Assembly (NCBI RefSeq): GCF_002002865.1
Contig: NZ_CP019508.1
Span: 2,398,501 to 2,462,500 of the forward strand
Direction: 5' to 3'
DNA length: 64,000 nt
From: Brevundimonas sp. LM2
GTDB lineage: Bacteria > Pseudomonadota > Alphaproteobacteria > Caulobacterales > Caulobacteraceae
The translations under genes were made by a program, and so were the position numbers. Shown piece by piece: positions 8,227 to 18,117 of this stretch. Numbering within the stretch: the first letter of the stretch is position 1; the number at the start of each line of letters is the position of its first letter. The notes beneath the pieces are model-generated. The model saw only the letters and a list, made by a program, of their open reading frames with translations. It was not told where the DNA came from and did no database searches.

Positions 8227-10467
8227 TTAGTCGGACACGCCCGGAGCCCGCGACCCGATCGTCCGGTCGAAGAAGTCCAGATAGGTCCGCCACTGCTGCA
8301 GCTGGCGCTCATTCCCCCGCACGCCGTGACGCTGGCCCGGATACAGCATCAGCTCGAACGGGATGCTCTTGGCCTGCAGCGCGTCGATCACCCGGGTCGA
8401 GTTCTCCAGGATCACGTTGTCGTCCGCCATCCCGTGCATCAGCAGCATCCGGCCGGTCAGGTTGTCCAGGCGCGGAAGGGCGTCCGACGCCGCATAGCCC
8501 TCGGCATTGGCCTGGGGCGTCGACATGAACCGCTCGGTATAGTGGGTGTCGTACAGGCTCCACTCGGTCGGCGGGGCCCCGACGGCGGCGGCCGCCAGCC
8601 CCATCTCCGGCTCGGTCAGGGCCATCAGGCTCATGAACCCGCCATAGGACCAGCCCATCATCGCGATCCGGGCGTCGTCCACATAGGGCAGCGATCTCAG
8701 ATAGTTGGCCCCCAGGACCTGATCCTCGATCTCCGGCTGGCCCATCTTCAGATGCAGGGCCTGTTTGAACGCGGCCGAACGATAGCCCTCGCCGCGGTTG
8801 TCGAGCCGGAAGACGATGTAGCCGGCCTCGGTCAGCAGCTGGGTTGTCGCCGGCTGCCAGCTGGGGCGGACGCCCCCGCCCGACGGCCCGCCATAGACCT
8901 GCATGATCACCGGATAGGTCTTGGTCGGATCGAAGCCGTAGGGCTTGGTCATCTGCCAGACCAGGGTCTCGCCGTGGCTCTCCAGCGTGCCGAACTCCGG
9001 ATCCATGCGGCGCTCACGGTAGGGCCAGAAGGGGTGGGTCTCGTCGAGCTTGTTCTCCTCGATCCAGCGCACGAAGGTCCCGTCCGCGCGGTACAGGGCG
9101 GTCTGCGGCGGCGTGTCGACGTCGGAATAGGTCGTCACATAGGCGGTGGCGGTGTTGTTCAGATTGAACGCGCCGCTGGTCTCGGTCACCGCCACGGGGC
9201 GCGAGCGCCGCGCCAGATCGACCCGGAACAGCCGCCGCTCCAGCGGGGCCTCGACGTTGTCGCGCATGGCGGCGGAGAAGAAGACCTGACCGGTCTCCTC
9301 ATTGACCCCGTCCAGGGTCTGGACCGGCCACTCGCCCTCGGTCAGGGCCCGCACCTTCCGGCCCGCCGCATTGTACAGATACAGGTGCCGCCAGCCGGTG
9401 CTCTCGTCCGACCAGATGAAGCCGCCGTTCTTCAGCGGCTTGAAGTCGTCCGTCAGCTCGACCCAGGCGCGCGAGGTCGGGCTGGCGATGACGCGCGACG
9501 CCCCGGTCGTGGGATCGACGCTCAGCAGGTCCAGACGTTTCTGGTCCCGGCTCTGGCGCTGGACGTACAGGGTGCGCCCGTCCTGGGACCAGTTGACCCG
9601 GGCCAGATAGATGTCGGTGTTGTCGCCCAGGTCGACCTTGACCCGGCGCGCGGCCGCCACGTCCTGCACATACAGTTCGACCACCGCATTGGGGCGGCCG
9701 GCGCGGGGATAGCGCTGCTCGACCACGCTGGCCCCGCCGCCGCTGATGTCCAGCCGGGGCACGATGTCGACGGAGGACTCATCGGTCCGCTGCAGGGCGA
9801 TGAACCGCTCGTCCGGGCTCCACCAATAGCCGGTGTCGCGATCCATCTCCTCCTGGGCGATGAACTCGGCGGTGGCCCACGTCAGCAGTGCGTCGCCGTC
9901 CGTCGTCAGGGGCGTCTCGTCCCCGGTCGCCAGGTTGACGACGAACAGGTCCTGGTCCCGCACGAAGGAGACGTAGTTGCCCTTGGGGCTGACCTTGGCG
10001 TCGATCTCGTCCGCCTCGGTTTCGGTCAGGCGGCGAACGGCGCCCCCTTCCCGGCTGGCCAGGAAGATGTCGCCTTCCAGCGGGGCCAGGATATAGCGGC
10101 CCTGTTCGTCCCACGAATATTCGACCACGCCGCGCTGGCTGATCCGCATCCGCTCGCGCCGGGCCTTTTCGGCCTCCGACAGCTCGCCGGCATCGGGCAC
10201 CAGGGCGCGGGCGTCGATCAGCTTGAACGGCTCGCCCGCCCCGGTCGGTGCGGCCCACAGGTCCAGCACCGAGACATCGTCCTGGCGCGCCCGCAGAAAG
10301 GCGACCAGTTCGCCGTCCGGCGACAGACTGACCCCCTGGGCCACGGGTCCGTTCAGACCGGGGTTGGCGAACACCCGTTCCGGCGTCAGCACGGCGGGGT
10401 TTGCGGATTGGGCGAGCGCCGAACCGGCGGTCAGGGCGAGGGCGGAGACGAGAAGCATTGTGCGCAT
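8227..10467 (-). CDS. Dipeptidyl peptidase IV-type serine peptidase (S9B)
   Basis: 746 aa from ATG 10467, which opens a signal peptide ending 'SALAQS'. An N-terminal beta-propeller region includes the DPP-IV glutamate pair in '[16 protein letters not shown]', which binds the substrate N-terminus. The C-terminal alpha/beta-hydrolase domain has the nucleophile 'GWSYGGF', Asp in 'GMADDNV' and His in 'GQRHGVRG'. The enzyme releases Xaa-Pro-type dipeptides in the periplasm. The extra 12 codons upstream are not used because they precede the signal peptide. A nested palindromic repeat lies just upstream. Confidence 0.92.
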   Translation of the reverse strand: MRTMLLVSALALTAGSALAQSANPAVLTPERVFANPGLNGPVAQGVSLSPDGELVAFLRARQDDVSVLDLWAAPTGAGEPFKLIDARALVPDAGELSEAEKARRERMRISQRGVVEYSWDEQGRYILAPLEGDIFLASREGGAVRRLTETEADEIDAKVSPKGNYVSFVRDQDLFVVNLATGDETPLTTDGDALLTWATAEFIAQEEMDRDTGYWWSPDERFIALQRTDESSVDIVPRLDISGGGASVVEQRYPRAGRPNAVVELYVQDVAAARRVKVDLGDNTDIYLARVNWSQDGRTLYVQRQSRDQKRLDLLSVDPTTGASRVIASPTSRAWVELTDDFKPLKNGGFIWSDESTGWRHLYLYNAAGRKVRALTEGEWPVQTLDGVNEETGQVFFSAAMRDNVEAPLERRLFRVDLARRSRPVAVTETSGAFNLNNTATAYVTTYSDVDTPPQTALYRADGTFVRWIEENKLDETHPFWPYRERRMDPEFGTLESHGETLVWQMTKPYGFDPTKTYPVIMQVYGGPSGGGVRPSWQPATTQLLTEAGYIVFRLDNRGEGYRSAAFKQALHLKMGQPEIEDQVLGANYLRSLPYVDDARIAMMGWSYGGFMSLMALTEPEMGLAAAAVGAPPTEWSLYDTHYTERFMSTPQANAEGYAASDALPRLDNLTGRMLLMHGMADDNVILENSTRVIDALQAKSIPFELMLYPGQRHGVRGNERQLQQWRTYLDFFDRTIGSRAPGVSD

Positions 10468-10510
10468 GGGCGGGACGCTAGCGGGCGAATCCTGCGCCGT
10501 CACTCCCCTT

Positions 10511-10682
10511 CCCTCTCCCAGAGGGAGAGGGCTTGAGGCTCGCAGAGCGCAGCGATGCGCCTTAGCCGAAAGGGTGAGGGGTTACGGTGCCAACCAGTGA
10601 GCGCATAACCCCTCACCCTTTCGCGCAAGACCGACCGCCTGACGGCGCTCGGGCGCTCAAGCCCTCTCCCTCTGGGAGAGGG
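10511..10682. repeat. Nested inverted repeat between DPP-IV and fpr
   Basis: A perfect 26-bp inverted repeat (10511-10536 against 10657-10682; itself built of a CCCTCTCCCaGAGGGAGAGGG hairpin) encloses a perfect 18-bp inverted repeat (CGAAAGGGTGAGGGGTTA at 10567-10584 against its complement at 10606-10623). It sits between divergently transcribed genes, so it is not needed as a terminator. The sequence is different from the 0.1/22.4/30.2-kb family, so at least two dispersed repeat families are present. Confidence 0.8.
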
Positions 10683-10735
10683 ACGACATTTCCGCACCTT
10701 TCTTCCGCGTCCGCGAATGCCTAGAAAGCGCGGTG

Positions 10736-11551
10736 ATGACCGACGTCCCCCTCGCCCCGCCCCCGTCCAAGCCCTCCGCCTTCCATGAACTGGAGGTGCT
10801 GTCCGTCCACCACTGGACCGACGGATTGTTCAGCTTCCGCATCGCCCGTCCCGACGATTTCCGCTTCCGTTCCGGCGAGTTCGTGATGATCGGCCTGCCC
10901 GGCGAAGACGGCGGCAAGCCCATCCTGCGCGCCTACTCCATCGCCAGTCCGGGCTGGGACGAGGAGCTGGAGTTCCTCTCCATCGCCGTGCCGGACGGCC
11001 CCCTGACCTCGCGCCTGGTCAGGATCCAGCCCGGCGACACCGTCCTGATGGGCAAGAAGCCGACCGGCACCCTGGTGCTGGACGCCCTGACCGGCGGTCA
11101 GACCCTGTGGCTGATCGGCACGGGCACGGGCCTGGCCCCCTGGCTCAGCGTCGCCCGCGATCCCGACACCTACAGCCGCTTCGGCCGGGTCATCGTCTGC
11201 CACACGGTGCGCAACGTCGCCGACCTGGCCTACCGCGACTTCCTGACCACCGGAATCCACGACGACCCCCTGATCGGCGAGGAGGCGGCGGCCCAGCTGA
11301 CCTACTATCCCACCGTCACCCGCGAGGCCTTCGACACGCCCGGCCGGATCACCGACCGGATCAAGTCGGGTGCCGTGTTCACCGACCTGGGCCTGCCGCA
11401 GGGCTTCTCGCCCGAGCGCGACCGGGTCATGCTGTGCGGCTCCATGGCCATGATCAAGGAGGCCGGCGAACTGCTGGAGACCTTCGGCCTGAAGGAGGGC
11501 TCGAACGCCGAACCCGGCGACTATGTCCTGGAGCGCGCGTTCGTTGGCTGA
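10736..11551 (+). CDS. fpr: Ferredoxin-NADP(+) reductase
   Basis: 271 aa, usual size for bacterial FprA-type enzymes. FAD-binding 'ILRAYSIASPGWDEE' (RxYS motif), the NADP-binding 'IGTGTGLAPWLS' and 'CGSMAMIKE' motifs, and an aromatic-rich tail 'GDYVLERAFVG' are all present. It passes electrons between NADPH and ferredoxin or flavodoxin, often in oxidative stress or Fe-S assembly. ATG at 10736; a GTG at 10733 directly before it is an alternative. Its 3' end overlaps the chorismate mutase frame by 29 bases. Confidence 0.93.
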   Translation: MTDVPLAPPPSKPSAFHELEVLSVHHWTDGLFSFRIARPDDFRFRSGEFVMIGLPGEDGGKPILRAYSIASPGWDEELEFLSIAVPDGPLTSRLVRIQPGDTVLMGKKPTGTLVLDALTGGQTLWLIGTGTGLAPWLSVARDPDTYSRFGRVIVCHTVRNVADLAYRDFLTTGIHDDPLIGEEAAAQLTYYPTVTREAFDTPGRITDRIKSGAVFTDLGLPQGFSPERDRVMLCGSMAMIKEAGELLETFGLKEGSNAEPGDYVLERAFVG

Positions 11552-11888
11552 GACCCTGCACAAGCCCCAGATCGTCGCCGTCGACGCCCGCGTCGACCCC
11601 GCCGCCTGCCGCTCGATGGACGACGTCCGTCACGGCGTCGACGCCCTCGACCGCGCCCTGGTCGCCCTGCTGGCCGAGCGCCAGCGCTACATGGACGCCG
11701 CCGCCCGCATCAAGCCGGACCGCGACGCCGTCCACGACGACGCCCGCATCGAGGACGTGGTCACAAAGGTCCTGGCCGCGGCCCAGGCCCACCACCTGTC
11801 GCCCGACATCGCCGAGCCGGTCTGGCGCACCCTGATCGACCGCTGCATCGCCCACGAGTTCGCGACCTACGACCGCACCCGCCCCTAG
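11523..11888 (+). CDS. Chorismate mutase (AroQ class)
   Basis: 121 aa. A single AroQ-type helical domain: 'MDDVRHGVDALDRALVALLAERQRYMDAAARIKPDRDAV' carries the pattern of a long helix with conserved Asp/Arg/Leu, followed by 'ARIEDVVTKVLAAAQAH' and 'WRTLIDRCIAHE'. Converts chorismate to prephenate (Phe/Tyr pathway); isochorismate-pyruvate lyase of the same fold is the alternative. ATG at 11523 overlaps fpr by 29 bases; an in-frame TTG at 11544 would reduce this to 8. Probably co-transcribed with fpr. Confidence 0.82.
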   Translation: MSWSARSLAETLHKPQIVAVDARVDPAACRSMDDVRHGVDALDRALVALLAERQRYMDAAARIKPDRDAVHDDARIEDVVTKVLAAAQAHHLSPDIAEPVWRTLIDRCIAHEFATYDRTRP

Positions 11889-11903
11889 CCCCGGAGCCTT
11901 GCC

Positions 11904-12209
11904 ATGACCGATACGCCGACCGCCAAGGCCTATGTCATCAACGAGATCGTCGTCACCGACCCGGACCGCTATGCCGAGTACGCGGCTCTGGCCAAGCCGA
12001 CGGTGGAGGCTTTCGGCGGGCGCTACATGGTGCGCGGCGGCGCCGGCCAGGCCCTCGTCGGCGAGCCGCCCGCGGCCCGCATCGTCGTGCTCGAGTTCCC
12101 GGACCGCCCGACCGCCCTCGCCTGGCGCGCCTCGCCCGACTACCAGGCCGCCCTGCGCATCCGCGAGGCCGCCTCGACCTCGCGGGTCTATGTCGTCGAC
12201 GGCGTCTAG
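11904..12209 (+). CDS. DUF1330 family protein
   Basis: 101 aa, small ferredoxin-like alpha/beta protein with the DUF1330 pattern 'KAYVINEIVVTDPDRYAEY', 'FGGRYMVRGG' and 'RIVVLEFPDRPTALAWRASPDYQAA-R'. Function of the family is unknown; members resemble dimeric alpha-beta barrel monooxygenases. Follows chorismate mutase by 15 bases, so likely the same transcript. Its last four bases overlap the end of the convergent Hpt gene. Confidence 0.85.
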   Translation: MTDTPTAKAYVINEIVVTDPDRYAEYAALAKPTVEAFGGRYMVRGGAGQALVGEPPAARIVVLEFPDRPTALAWRASPDYQAALRIREAASTSRVYVVDGV

Positions 12210-12559
12210 CCCTTCAGCGATCGGAGCATCAGCTCGTGCCGCCACGCCGCGACGTCGGCCAGGGCCGCGTTGAGGGCGTCGCGGACCTCGTCCAGCCGAC
12301 GCGGCACCACCCCGGACTCGGCCCCCTCGGCCTCCAGACAGGCGGCGGCCAGATGTCCCGCCCCGATGCCGGCCGCCGCCCCCCGGATCGTGTGAACCGC
12401 GTCGCGCCAGCCCTCCTGCCGCGTATCCAGCATCGGCGACCACAGGCCGGCCTGCTGGACGAACAGACCCAGCACCTCCTCGGCCACCGCGTCGTCGCCG
12501 CCGGTCGTGCGATCCAGCACCGCGAAATCGACGGCTCCGGTCAGGTCGCGCCGGGACAT
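12206..12559 (-). CDS. Hpt (histidine phosphotransfer) domain protein
   Basis: 117 aa. The phosphotransfer site is His56 in 'VHTIRGAAAGIGAGHLAAACLEAE', matching HxxKGxxxxxG with Arg in place of Lys. Single-domain Hpt proteins relay phosphate between hybrid kinases and response regulators. Its ATG overlaps the stop of the APC permease by one base (TGATG), so the two are translationally coupled. No cognate kinase is adjacent; the MHYT hybrid kinase at 53 kb is a possible but unproven partner. Confidence 0.75.
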   Translation of the reverse strand: MSRRDLTGAVDFAVLDRTTGGDDAVAEEVLGLFVQQAGLWSPMLDTRQEGWRDAVHTIRGAAAGIGAGHLAAACLEAEGAESGVVPRRLDEVRDALNAALADVAAWRHELMLRSLKG

Positions 12560-13974
12560 CAGCCGGCCTGTTCGGGGTGCTTGGCCAGGCGCGCGTTCTT
12601 GGCCGACCACAGCAGGTAGATCACCAGCCCGCCAAGGTTCCAGTACAGGAAATACAGCTGTGTGCGCGCCTGCAGGCTGAAGAAGAAGACCAGGCAGCCC
12701 ACCACCGTGATCGCCCCGACCAGCCAGAACAGCGGGGCGCGGAACTTGCGCTCGCGGGCCGGGTCCCGCAGCCGCAGCACGATCAGGCACACCCCCACCG
12801 CCCCGAACGCCGCCAGGGTCCCGGCATTGGCCAGCGAGGCCAGTTCGTCCAGCCGCATGATCCCGGCCAGGGCCGCCACGACGATGGCGGTGAAGACCGT
12901 CACCACCGCCGGCACGCCCCGGGTCGAAATCTTCGCCAGCGACGTCGGCAGCAGGCCGTCGCGCGCCATGCCCAGGAAGATCCGGCTCTGGCCGAACAGG
13001 AAGGCCAGCAGGACGGTCGGCAGGGCGATCACCGCGCTCGCCGCGATCCACTGGGCCGCCGTCCCCTGTCCCAGCTCGCGCAGGATCAGGGCCAGGGGTT
13101 CGGGACTGGCGGCGAAGCTGGCCACGGGTCGCGCCCCGATCGCCGCCGCCGCCACCACCAGATACAGCACCGTGCAGATCAGCATCGAGCCGATGATGCC
13201 GATGGCCAGGTCGCGCTCGGGCTTCTTGGTCTCCTCCGCCGCCGTCGAGATGGCGTCGAAGCCGTAGAAGGCGAAGAAGATGATCGCCGCCGCCGCCATC
13301 ACGCCGGTCTGGACGAAGGGCGCCCCGAAGCCATAGGGCATGAAGGGCACGAAATTGGCCTGGTCGAAGGCCGGCAGGGCGATGGCCACGAAGCCGATCA
13401 GGGCGGCGACCTTGATGACCACCAGGATGGCGTTCAGCGTCGCGCTCTCGCGCGTGCCCAGCAGCAGCAGGCCGGTGACCAGGGCGATGATCGCCACCGC
13501 CGGCAGGTTGACCACCCCGCCCGCCACATGCGGCCCAACCGTTAGGGCCGTCGGCAGGTCGATCCCCATCCCCGTCAGGAACCCGACCGCATAGCCCGAC
13601 CAGCCCACCGCCACGGCCGAGACCACCAGCGAATACTCGAGGATCAGGCTCCACCCGACGATCCAGGCGATCCCCTCGCCCAGCACGGCGTAGGAATAGG
13701 CATAGGCGCTGCCCGCCTGCGGCATCATGGTCGACAGCTCGGCATAGGCCAGGGCGGCGCAGGCGCAGACCAATCCGGCCAGGGCGAAGCTGATCATCAC
13801 CGCCGGCCCGGCCAGCCCCGCCCCAACCCCGATCAGGGTCAGGATCCCCGTCCCGACGATGGCCCCCACGCCCAGGGCCAGCAGGTGCGGCCAGCTCAGC
13901 GTCGCCTTCAGGCGCGGCCCATCCGACGCCTGATGCAATGCGTCGATCGACTTGCGCCGGTTCCAGAAGGCCAT
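12559..13974 (-). CDS. APC-family amino acid permease
   Basis: 471 aa with about 12 transmembrane helices. The first helix carries the APC substrate-site signature 'LGVGAIVGTGILTLIGVGAG' and helix 6 'IIFFAFYGFDAISTAAEETKKPERDL', typical of the cationic amino acid transporter/YfnA branch. It imports amino acids by proton coupling or exchange; substrate cannot be told from sequence. Two-gene operon with the downstream Hpt gene. Confidence 0.9.
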   Translation of the reverse strand: MAFWNRRKSIDALHQASDGPRLKATLSWPHLLALGVGAIVGTGILTLIGVGAGLAGPAVMISFALAGLVCACAALAYAELSTMMPQAGSAYAYSYAVLGEGIAWIVGWSLILEYSLVVSAVAVGWSGYAVGFLTGMGIDLPTALTVGPHVAGGVVNLPAVAIIALVTGLLLLGTRESATLNAILVVIKVAALIGFVAIALPAFDQANFVPFMPYGFGAPFVQTGVMAAAAIIFFAFYGFDAISTAAEETKKPERDLAIGIIGSMLICTVLYLVVAAAAIGARPVASFAASPEPLALILRELGQGTAAQWIAASAVIALPTVLLAFLFGQSRIFLGMARDGLLPTSLAKISTRGVPAVVTVFTAIVVAALAGIMRLDELASLANAGTLAAFGAVGVCLIVLRLRDPARERKFRAPLFWLVGAITVVGCLVFFFSLQARTQLYFLYWNLGGLVIYLLWSAKNARLAKHPEQAG

Positions 13975-14058
13975 TCACACACTCCCACGCCCGACCCGGG
14001 CGAATCCCGGCGCGATGCTAGCGTGCCCTTCCGTAATGCGGAACCGCCCCGAAAAGCC

Positions 14059-14087
14059 TTGCATCCGCCGCCCGATCTCTCTATCTC
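14059..14087 (+). promoter_or_regulatory. Probable promoter of tRNA-Lys
   Basis: TTGCAT (14059-14064), 17-bp spacer, TATCTC (14082-14087), 45 bp upstream of the tRNA. Spacing is ideal for the housekeeping sigma factor; the -10 box is only moderately matched. Confidence 0.45.
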
Positions 14088-14132
14088 GCCCCCTTCGCGC
14101 TGTAGAGGCTCGCACGCGAGGACGACTGGTAC

Positions 14133-14208
<76 letters not shown>

Positions 14209-14296
14209 TCGTCGCTCCTGGAACCTGACCGGCCGATCGGCGGTTGTCCAGACGAGCGGCAACCTCGCCGCCTGACACGCGGGCCAGGACACAGCC

Positions 14297-14578
14297 ATGA
14301 AGACGCGTTCCGTTCTGCTCATCGGCTGTGCCGTCGCGCTGTCGCTGGCCGCCTGTACCCAAGCGAACGATACAGCCGAGACCGTGCCGGAGACGGCGGC
14401 GACGATGGCCGAAGGCCAGAACGAGGCGACGGGCGCAATCGAACCCGGCGTCGGGTCTCCCGCCGAACCGGGGGCCGGCGTCCCCGACGCCTCCCAGCCG
14501 GACGTGACGCCCAACCCGGACGGGACCAATCCCGTCCCGCCGCAGCCGCGTGATGCCGTGACGACGCCCCCGGCCTGA
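14297..14578 (+). CDS. Small Pro/Ala-rich lipoprotein
   Basis: 93 aa. Signal peptide with lipobox 'LAAC' (Cys20) followed by a low-complexity acidic, Pro/Thr/Ala-rich mature chain without recognisable domain. Similar short lipoproteins are common in Caulobacteraceae and their role is unknown. Coding status is supported by the sensible signal sequence; no ortholog can be named. Confidence 0.65.
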   Translation: MKTRSVLLIGCAVALSLAACTQANDTAETVPETAATMAEGQNEATGAIEPGVGSPAEPGAGVPDASQPDVTPNPDGTNPVPPQPRDAVTTPPA

Positions 14579-14639
14579 GCCGCGCGGCGGAGCCCCTAAG
14601 GTCAAGCTGCTCCCGATTGCGTGACCCATAGAACGCTGT

Positions 14640-14667
14640 TTGCAAGCAATTTGTTCATCCTTATAGA
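14640..14667 (+). promoter_or_regulatory. Probable promoter of the DUF1800-DUF1501 operon
   Basis: TTGCAA (14640-14645), 16-bp spacer, TATAGA (14662-14667), about 57 bp before the GTG start at 14724. It lies in a locally AT-rich patch that stands out from the surrounding GC-rich DNA. Confidence 0.5.
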
Positions 14668-14723
14668 CCACAGGTTGTGCCGTCGAACAGGCCGGCGGAT
14701 CGGCCGCGTGTCGGGGGACGGGC

Positions 14724-16472
14724 GTGCGCATCTCACAGACTTTCGATCGTGCGAGACGGCTGATCGTGCCGTTGGCCATGATGGTCGCGCTGTCCGCCTG
14801 TGGCGGCGGCGGCGGCGGGGGCGGCGGGGGTAGCGGGTCGGGCGGCGGGCCCGCCGGTCCGGCGCCGGCGCCTGTGCCCGCGGGACCGACGGCGGCGGAT
14901 GCCGGTCGTCTGCTGACCCAGGCGACCTTCGGACCGACCGACGCCGACATCGAGGCCGTCCTGGCCACGGGTTACAGCGGCTGGATCGACCAGCAGATCG
15001 CCGCTCAGTCGTCGTCCCACCTGACCTACCTCGACAACCGTCTGGCGCAGCTCCGGCTGACGAACGCCAATGCCAACCTCGGGGCCAACAACTTCTACGA
15101 GAGTTTCTGGCTGTATTCAGCCACCAGCCCGGCGCAGCTGCGCGAGCGCATGAAACTGGCCCTGTCCGAGATCTTCGTGATCTCCGTCGTCGACGCCAAC
15201 ATCGATGTCCGCGGAGCGGGCTCCTACTACGACATGCTCGGCGCCAATGCGTTCGGCAACTATCGGACCCTGCTGGAGCAGGTCGCCCTGCATCCGATGA
15301 TGGGGGTCTACCTGACCCTCATGGGCAATCAGAAGGAGGATGCCCGCACCGGCCGGAATCCGGACGAGAATTTCGCCCGCGAGGTCTTGCAGCTGATGTC
15401 GCTGGGCGTCCACGAACTCAACGCCGACGGCACGGTCAGGCGCGATGGGGCCAACAACCCGATCCCGACCTATACGCCGTCCGACATCTCGAACCTGGCC
15501 CGGGTCTTCACCGGACTCAGCTGGTATTCGGCGACGCCGACCACCGCGACCTTCTCCGGCGCAGGCCGGACGCCGGACAGCTATGTGCGGCCCATGATCG
15601 CCTATCCCAGCTTCCATTCGACCTCGGCCAAGACCTTCCTGGGAACGACCATCCCGCAGGGATCCAACGACGCCGGCACCGACGTGAAGATCGCCCTGGA
15701 CACGATCTTCGCCCATCCGAACGTCCCGCCCTTCATCTGCAAACAGCTGATCCAGCGGCTGGTGACCTCCAATCCTTCGCCCGCCTACGTCGGCCGCTGC
15801 TCGGCCAGCTTCGTCAACAACGGCTCCGGCGTGCGGGGGGATCTGGCGGCGGTCGTGCGCGCGATCCTGCTGGATGCCGAGGCCCGCGACACCTCGGCCA
15901 GCGCGGTCACGACCTACGGCAAGGTGCGCGAACCGGTCGTCCGCATGGCCCACTGGATGCGCGCCTTCGGGGCCACGTCGGCCAGCGGCAACTACCTGCT
16001 GAACTCCACCAGCGCCAACACCTCGCTCGGCCAGTCGGCGCTGGCGTCGTCCTCGGTCTTCAACTTCTTCCGGCCCGGCTACGTCCCGCCGAACACCCGG
16101 CTCAGCGCCCAGAACCTGACGGCGCCCGAAATGCAGATCGTCGATGAGGTGACCGTGGCCGGCTATGCCAACACCATGCAGGCCGCGATCGGCAACGGGA
16201 TCGGCAGCGGCAACGATGTCCGGTCCGCCTATACCCGCGAGATCGCGATCGCCGGCGATGCCAACGCCCTCGCGGACCGGATGAACCGGCTGCTGCTGAA
16301 CGGCACCATGTCGACCGCGCTGCGGGCCCGACTGGTCGAGAGCCTCAACAGCGTCACCGTCCCGGCGACGACGGGAACCAACCAGGCGACGATCGACACG
16401 GCCCTGCTCAATCGATCCAAACTGGCCGTCTACATGACGATGGTGTCGCCCGATTATCTGGTTCAGCGGTGA
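14724..16472 (+). CDS. DUF1800 family exported lipoprotein
   Basis: 582 aa, GTG start with a 'GGGGACGGG' ribosome site. Lipobox 'LSAC' is followed by a poly-Gly/Ser linker of about 20 residues, then the DUF1800 domain beginning 'ADAGRLLTQATFGPTDADIEAV' with 'NFAREVLQLMSLGVHELNADG', 'YTPSDISNLARVFTGLSW' and a late 'SSVFNFFRPGYVPP'. The function of DUF1800 is unknown; it is nearly always followed by a DUF1501 gene, as here (10 bp apart). Probably an outer-surface or periplasmic partner of the DUF1501 protein. Confidence 0.88.
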   Translation: MRISQTFDRARRLIVPLAMMVALSACGGGGGGGGGGSGSGGGPAGPAPAPVPAGPTAADAGRLLTQATFGPTDADIEAVLATGYSGWIDQQIAAQSSSHLTYLDNRLAQLRLTNANANLGANNFYESFWLYSATSPAQLRERMKLALSEIFVISVVDANIDVRGAGSYYDMLGANAFGNYRTLLEQVALHPMMGVYLTLMGNQKEDARTGRNPDENFAREVLQLMSLGVHELNADGTVRRDGANNPIPTYTPSDISNLARVFTGLSWYSATPTTATFSGAGRTPDSYVRPMIAYPSFHSTSAKTFLGTTIPQGSNDAGTDVKIALDTIFAHPNVPPFICKQLIQRLVTSNPSPAYVGRCSASFVNNGSGVRGDLAAVVRAILLDAEARDTSASAVTTYGKVREPVVRMAHWMRAFGATSASGNYLLNSTSANTSLGQSALASSSVFNFFRPGYVPPNTRLSAQNLTAPEMQIVDEVTVAGYANTMQAAIGNGIGSGNDVRSAYTREIAIAGDANALADRMNRLLLNGTMSTALRARLVESLNSVTVPATTGTNQATIDTALLNRSKLAVYMTMVSPDYLVQR

Positions 16473-16482
16473 GGACGCGACG

Positions 16483-18036
16483 ATGACCCACGGAATCCAC
16501 AACCGCCGCCAGCTGCTCCGCATCGGTGGGGCCATGTCGATGCTGGGGGCCGCCAGCCCCTTCGCGGCCCAGCTGCTCGCCGCCGGCAATGCCGCCAGCC
16601 AGAGCGCCCCGGACTACAAGGCCCTGGTCTGTATCTTCCTGTTCGGCGGCAACGACAGCAACAACGCCGTCCTGGCCACGGATCCCGACTCCTGGGGCCG
16701 GTATTTCGCCGCGCGCAACACCGGCGGCGACCCGATCGCCCTGATGCCGGTCGGCACCCCGCCCACGCCCGTCGGGGCCACCAACGCCCTCACCGGCCGC
16801 GTGGCCAGGGCCAATACGCCCGAGGCCTGGGGCGGTGTTCTGCCGATCGTGCCGCGCACGCCGAACCCGATCCCGGCGGGCACCAACGCCTCGGTCCGCA
16901 CCTTCGGCCTGCACCCGATGCTGGCCCCGCTGAAGACGCTGTTCGATGCCGATCGCCTGGCCGTCGTGGCCAATGTCGGCACCCTGGTGCGTCCGATCAC
17001 CAAGGCCCAGTATCAGGGTCGCACGGTCGCCTATCCCGCGAACCTGTTCTCCCACAACGATCAGCAGTCGACCTGGCAGGCCGGACAGGGCGAAGGGGCG
17101 CGCGTCGGCTGGGGCGGTCGCTACGGCGACCTGCTGTCCAGCCTGAACGGCAACGGATCCCTGTTCACCGCCATCTCCACGGCGGGCAACGCCGTCTTCC
17201 TGTCCGGCCAGAACGTGGTCCAGTATCAGATGACGACCTCGGCCCAGCCCGCCGTGGTCATCACCGGTCAGTCGGGCAGCAGCCTGTTCGGCTCGACCGT
17301 CGCCCCCGGCCGGGTCCGCGAGATCGTCCGGGACACCTCCTCGGCCAGCCTGTTCGCGACCGATTATGCGACCACGACCGATCGGTCGATCGGCGCGGCC
17401 ACCTCGCTGAACTCGGTCTTCGCCTCCTCCACGGTGACCAGTGTCCCCAATGCCACGGCCTATGTGAATCCGATCACCCGCGCGACCGAGACCAATTCGC
17501 TGGCCGTCCAGCTGCAGACCGTCGCCCGGATGATCGCCGCCGGCCCGACCCTGGGCACCAAGCGCCAGGTGTTCTTCGTCAGCCTGGGCGGCTGGGACAC
17601 CCATGATTTCCAGAACACGACCCAGGCCAACAACCTGGCCAAGGTGGCCCATGCGATGGCCTATTTCGACGGCGTGCTCGGCAATCTGGGCGGAGTGAAC
17701 ATGCGCCAGGCGGTGACCACCTTCACCGCCTCCGACTTCTCGCGGACCTTCACCACCAACGGCGACGGCACGGATCACGCCTGGGGCGGCCACCATTTCG
17801 TCATGGGCGGCGCGGTTCGGGGCGGCGACATCTATGGCCAGTTTCCCACCGTCGGCACCGATCTCGGGACCTTCCGCAACCCGGACATGGCGGGCTCGGC
17901 GTTCGTGCCGACGACCTCGGTCGATCAGTACGGGGCCACGATGGGGCGCTGGATGGGGGTCTCGGAATTCAACCTCGATACCATCTTCCCCAATCTGAGC
18001 GGCTTCGCCGCGCGGGGGCTGGGTTTCCTCGGCTGA
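16483..18036 (+). CDS. DUF1501 family protein (Tat-exported)
   Basis: 517 aa. A twin-arginine leader ('NRRQLLRIGG...') indicates folded export. The body has DUF1501 features: 'KALVCIFLFGGNDSNN', 'FSHNDQQSTWQ', 'VFFVSLGGWDTHDFQ' and 'TFTASDFSRTFTTNGDGTDHAWGG'. These place the family in the alkaline phosphatase/sulfatase superfamily, with Asp, His and Asn/Ser metal-binding positions, but no activity has been assigned. Same operon as the DUF1800 gene. Confidence 0.88.
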   Translation: MTHGIHNRRQLLRIGGAMSMLGAASPFAAQLLAAGNAASQSAPDYKALVCIFLFGGNDSNNAVLATDPDSWGRYFAARNTGGDPIALMPVGTPPTPVGATNALTGRVARANTPEAWGGVLPIVPRTPNPIPAGTNASVRTFGLHPMLAPLKTLFDADRLAVVANVGTLVRPITKAQYQGRTVAYPANLFSHNDQQSTWQAGQGEGARVGWGGRYGDLLSSLNGNGSLFTAISTAGNAVFLSGQNVVQYQMTTSAQPAVVITGQSGSSLFGSTVAPGRVREIVRDTSSASLFATDYATTTDRSIGAATSLNSVFASSTVTSVPNATAYVNPITRATETNSLAVQLQTVARMIAAGPTLGTKRQVFFVSLGGWDTHDFQNTTQANNLAKVAHAMAYFDGVLGNLGGVNMRQAVTTFTASDFSRTFTTNGDGTDHAWGGHHFVMGGAVRGGDIYGQFPTVGTDLGTFRNPDMAGSAFVPTTSVDQYGATMGRWMGVSEFNLDTIFPNLSGFAARGLGFLG

Positions 18037-18117
18037 GGCAACGCTCCGAACACGGCTCAAGCGTCACCCGTCCATCGCGCAACCGTCGTCAGGCCGCCGC
18101 CGACGGCCGCTAGGGGC

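Noticed and set aside
7852..10536. 894-codon plus-strand frame opposite the DPP-IV gene
   Set aside because: Antisense shadow; the minus-strand frame has a signal peptide and full catalytic motifs.
12206..13978. 590-codon frame covering Hpt and the APC permease in another frame
   Set aside because: Only its last 117 codons are a real gene (Hpt); the rest is an alternative frame of the permease.
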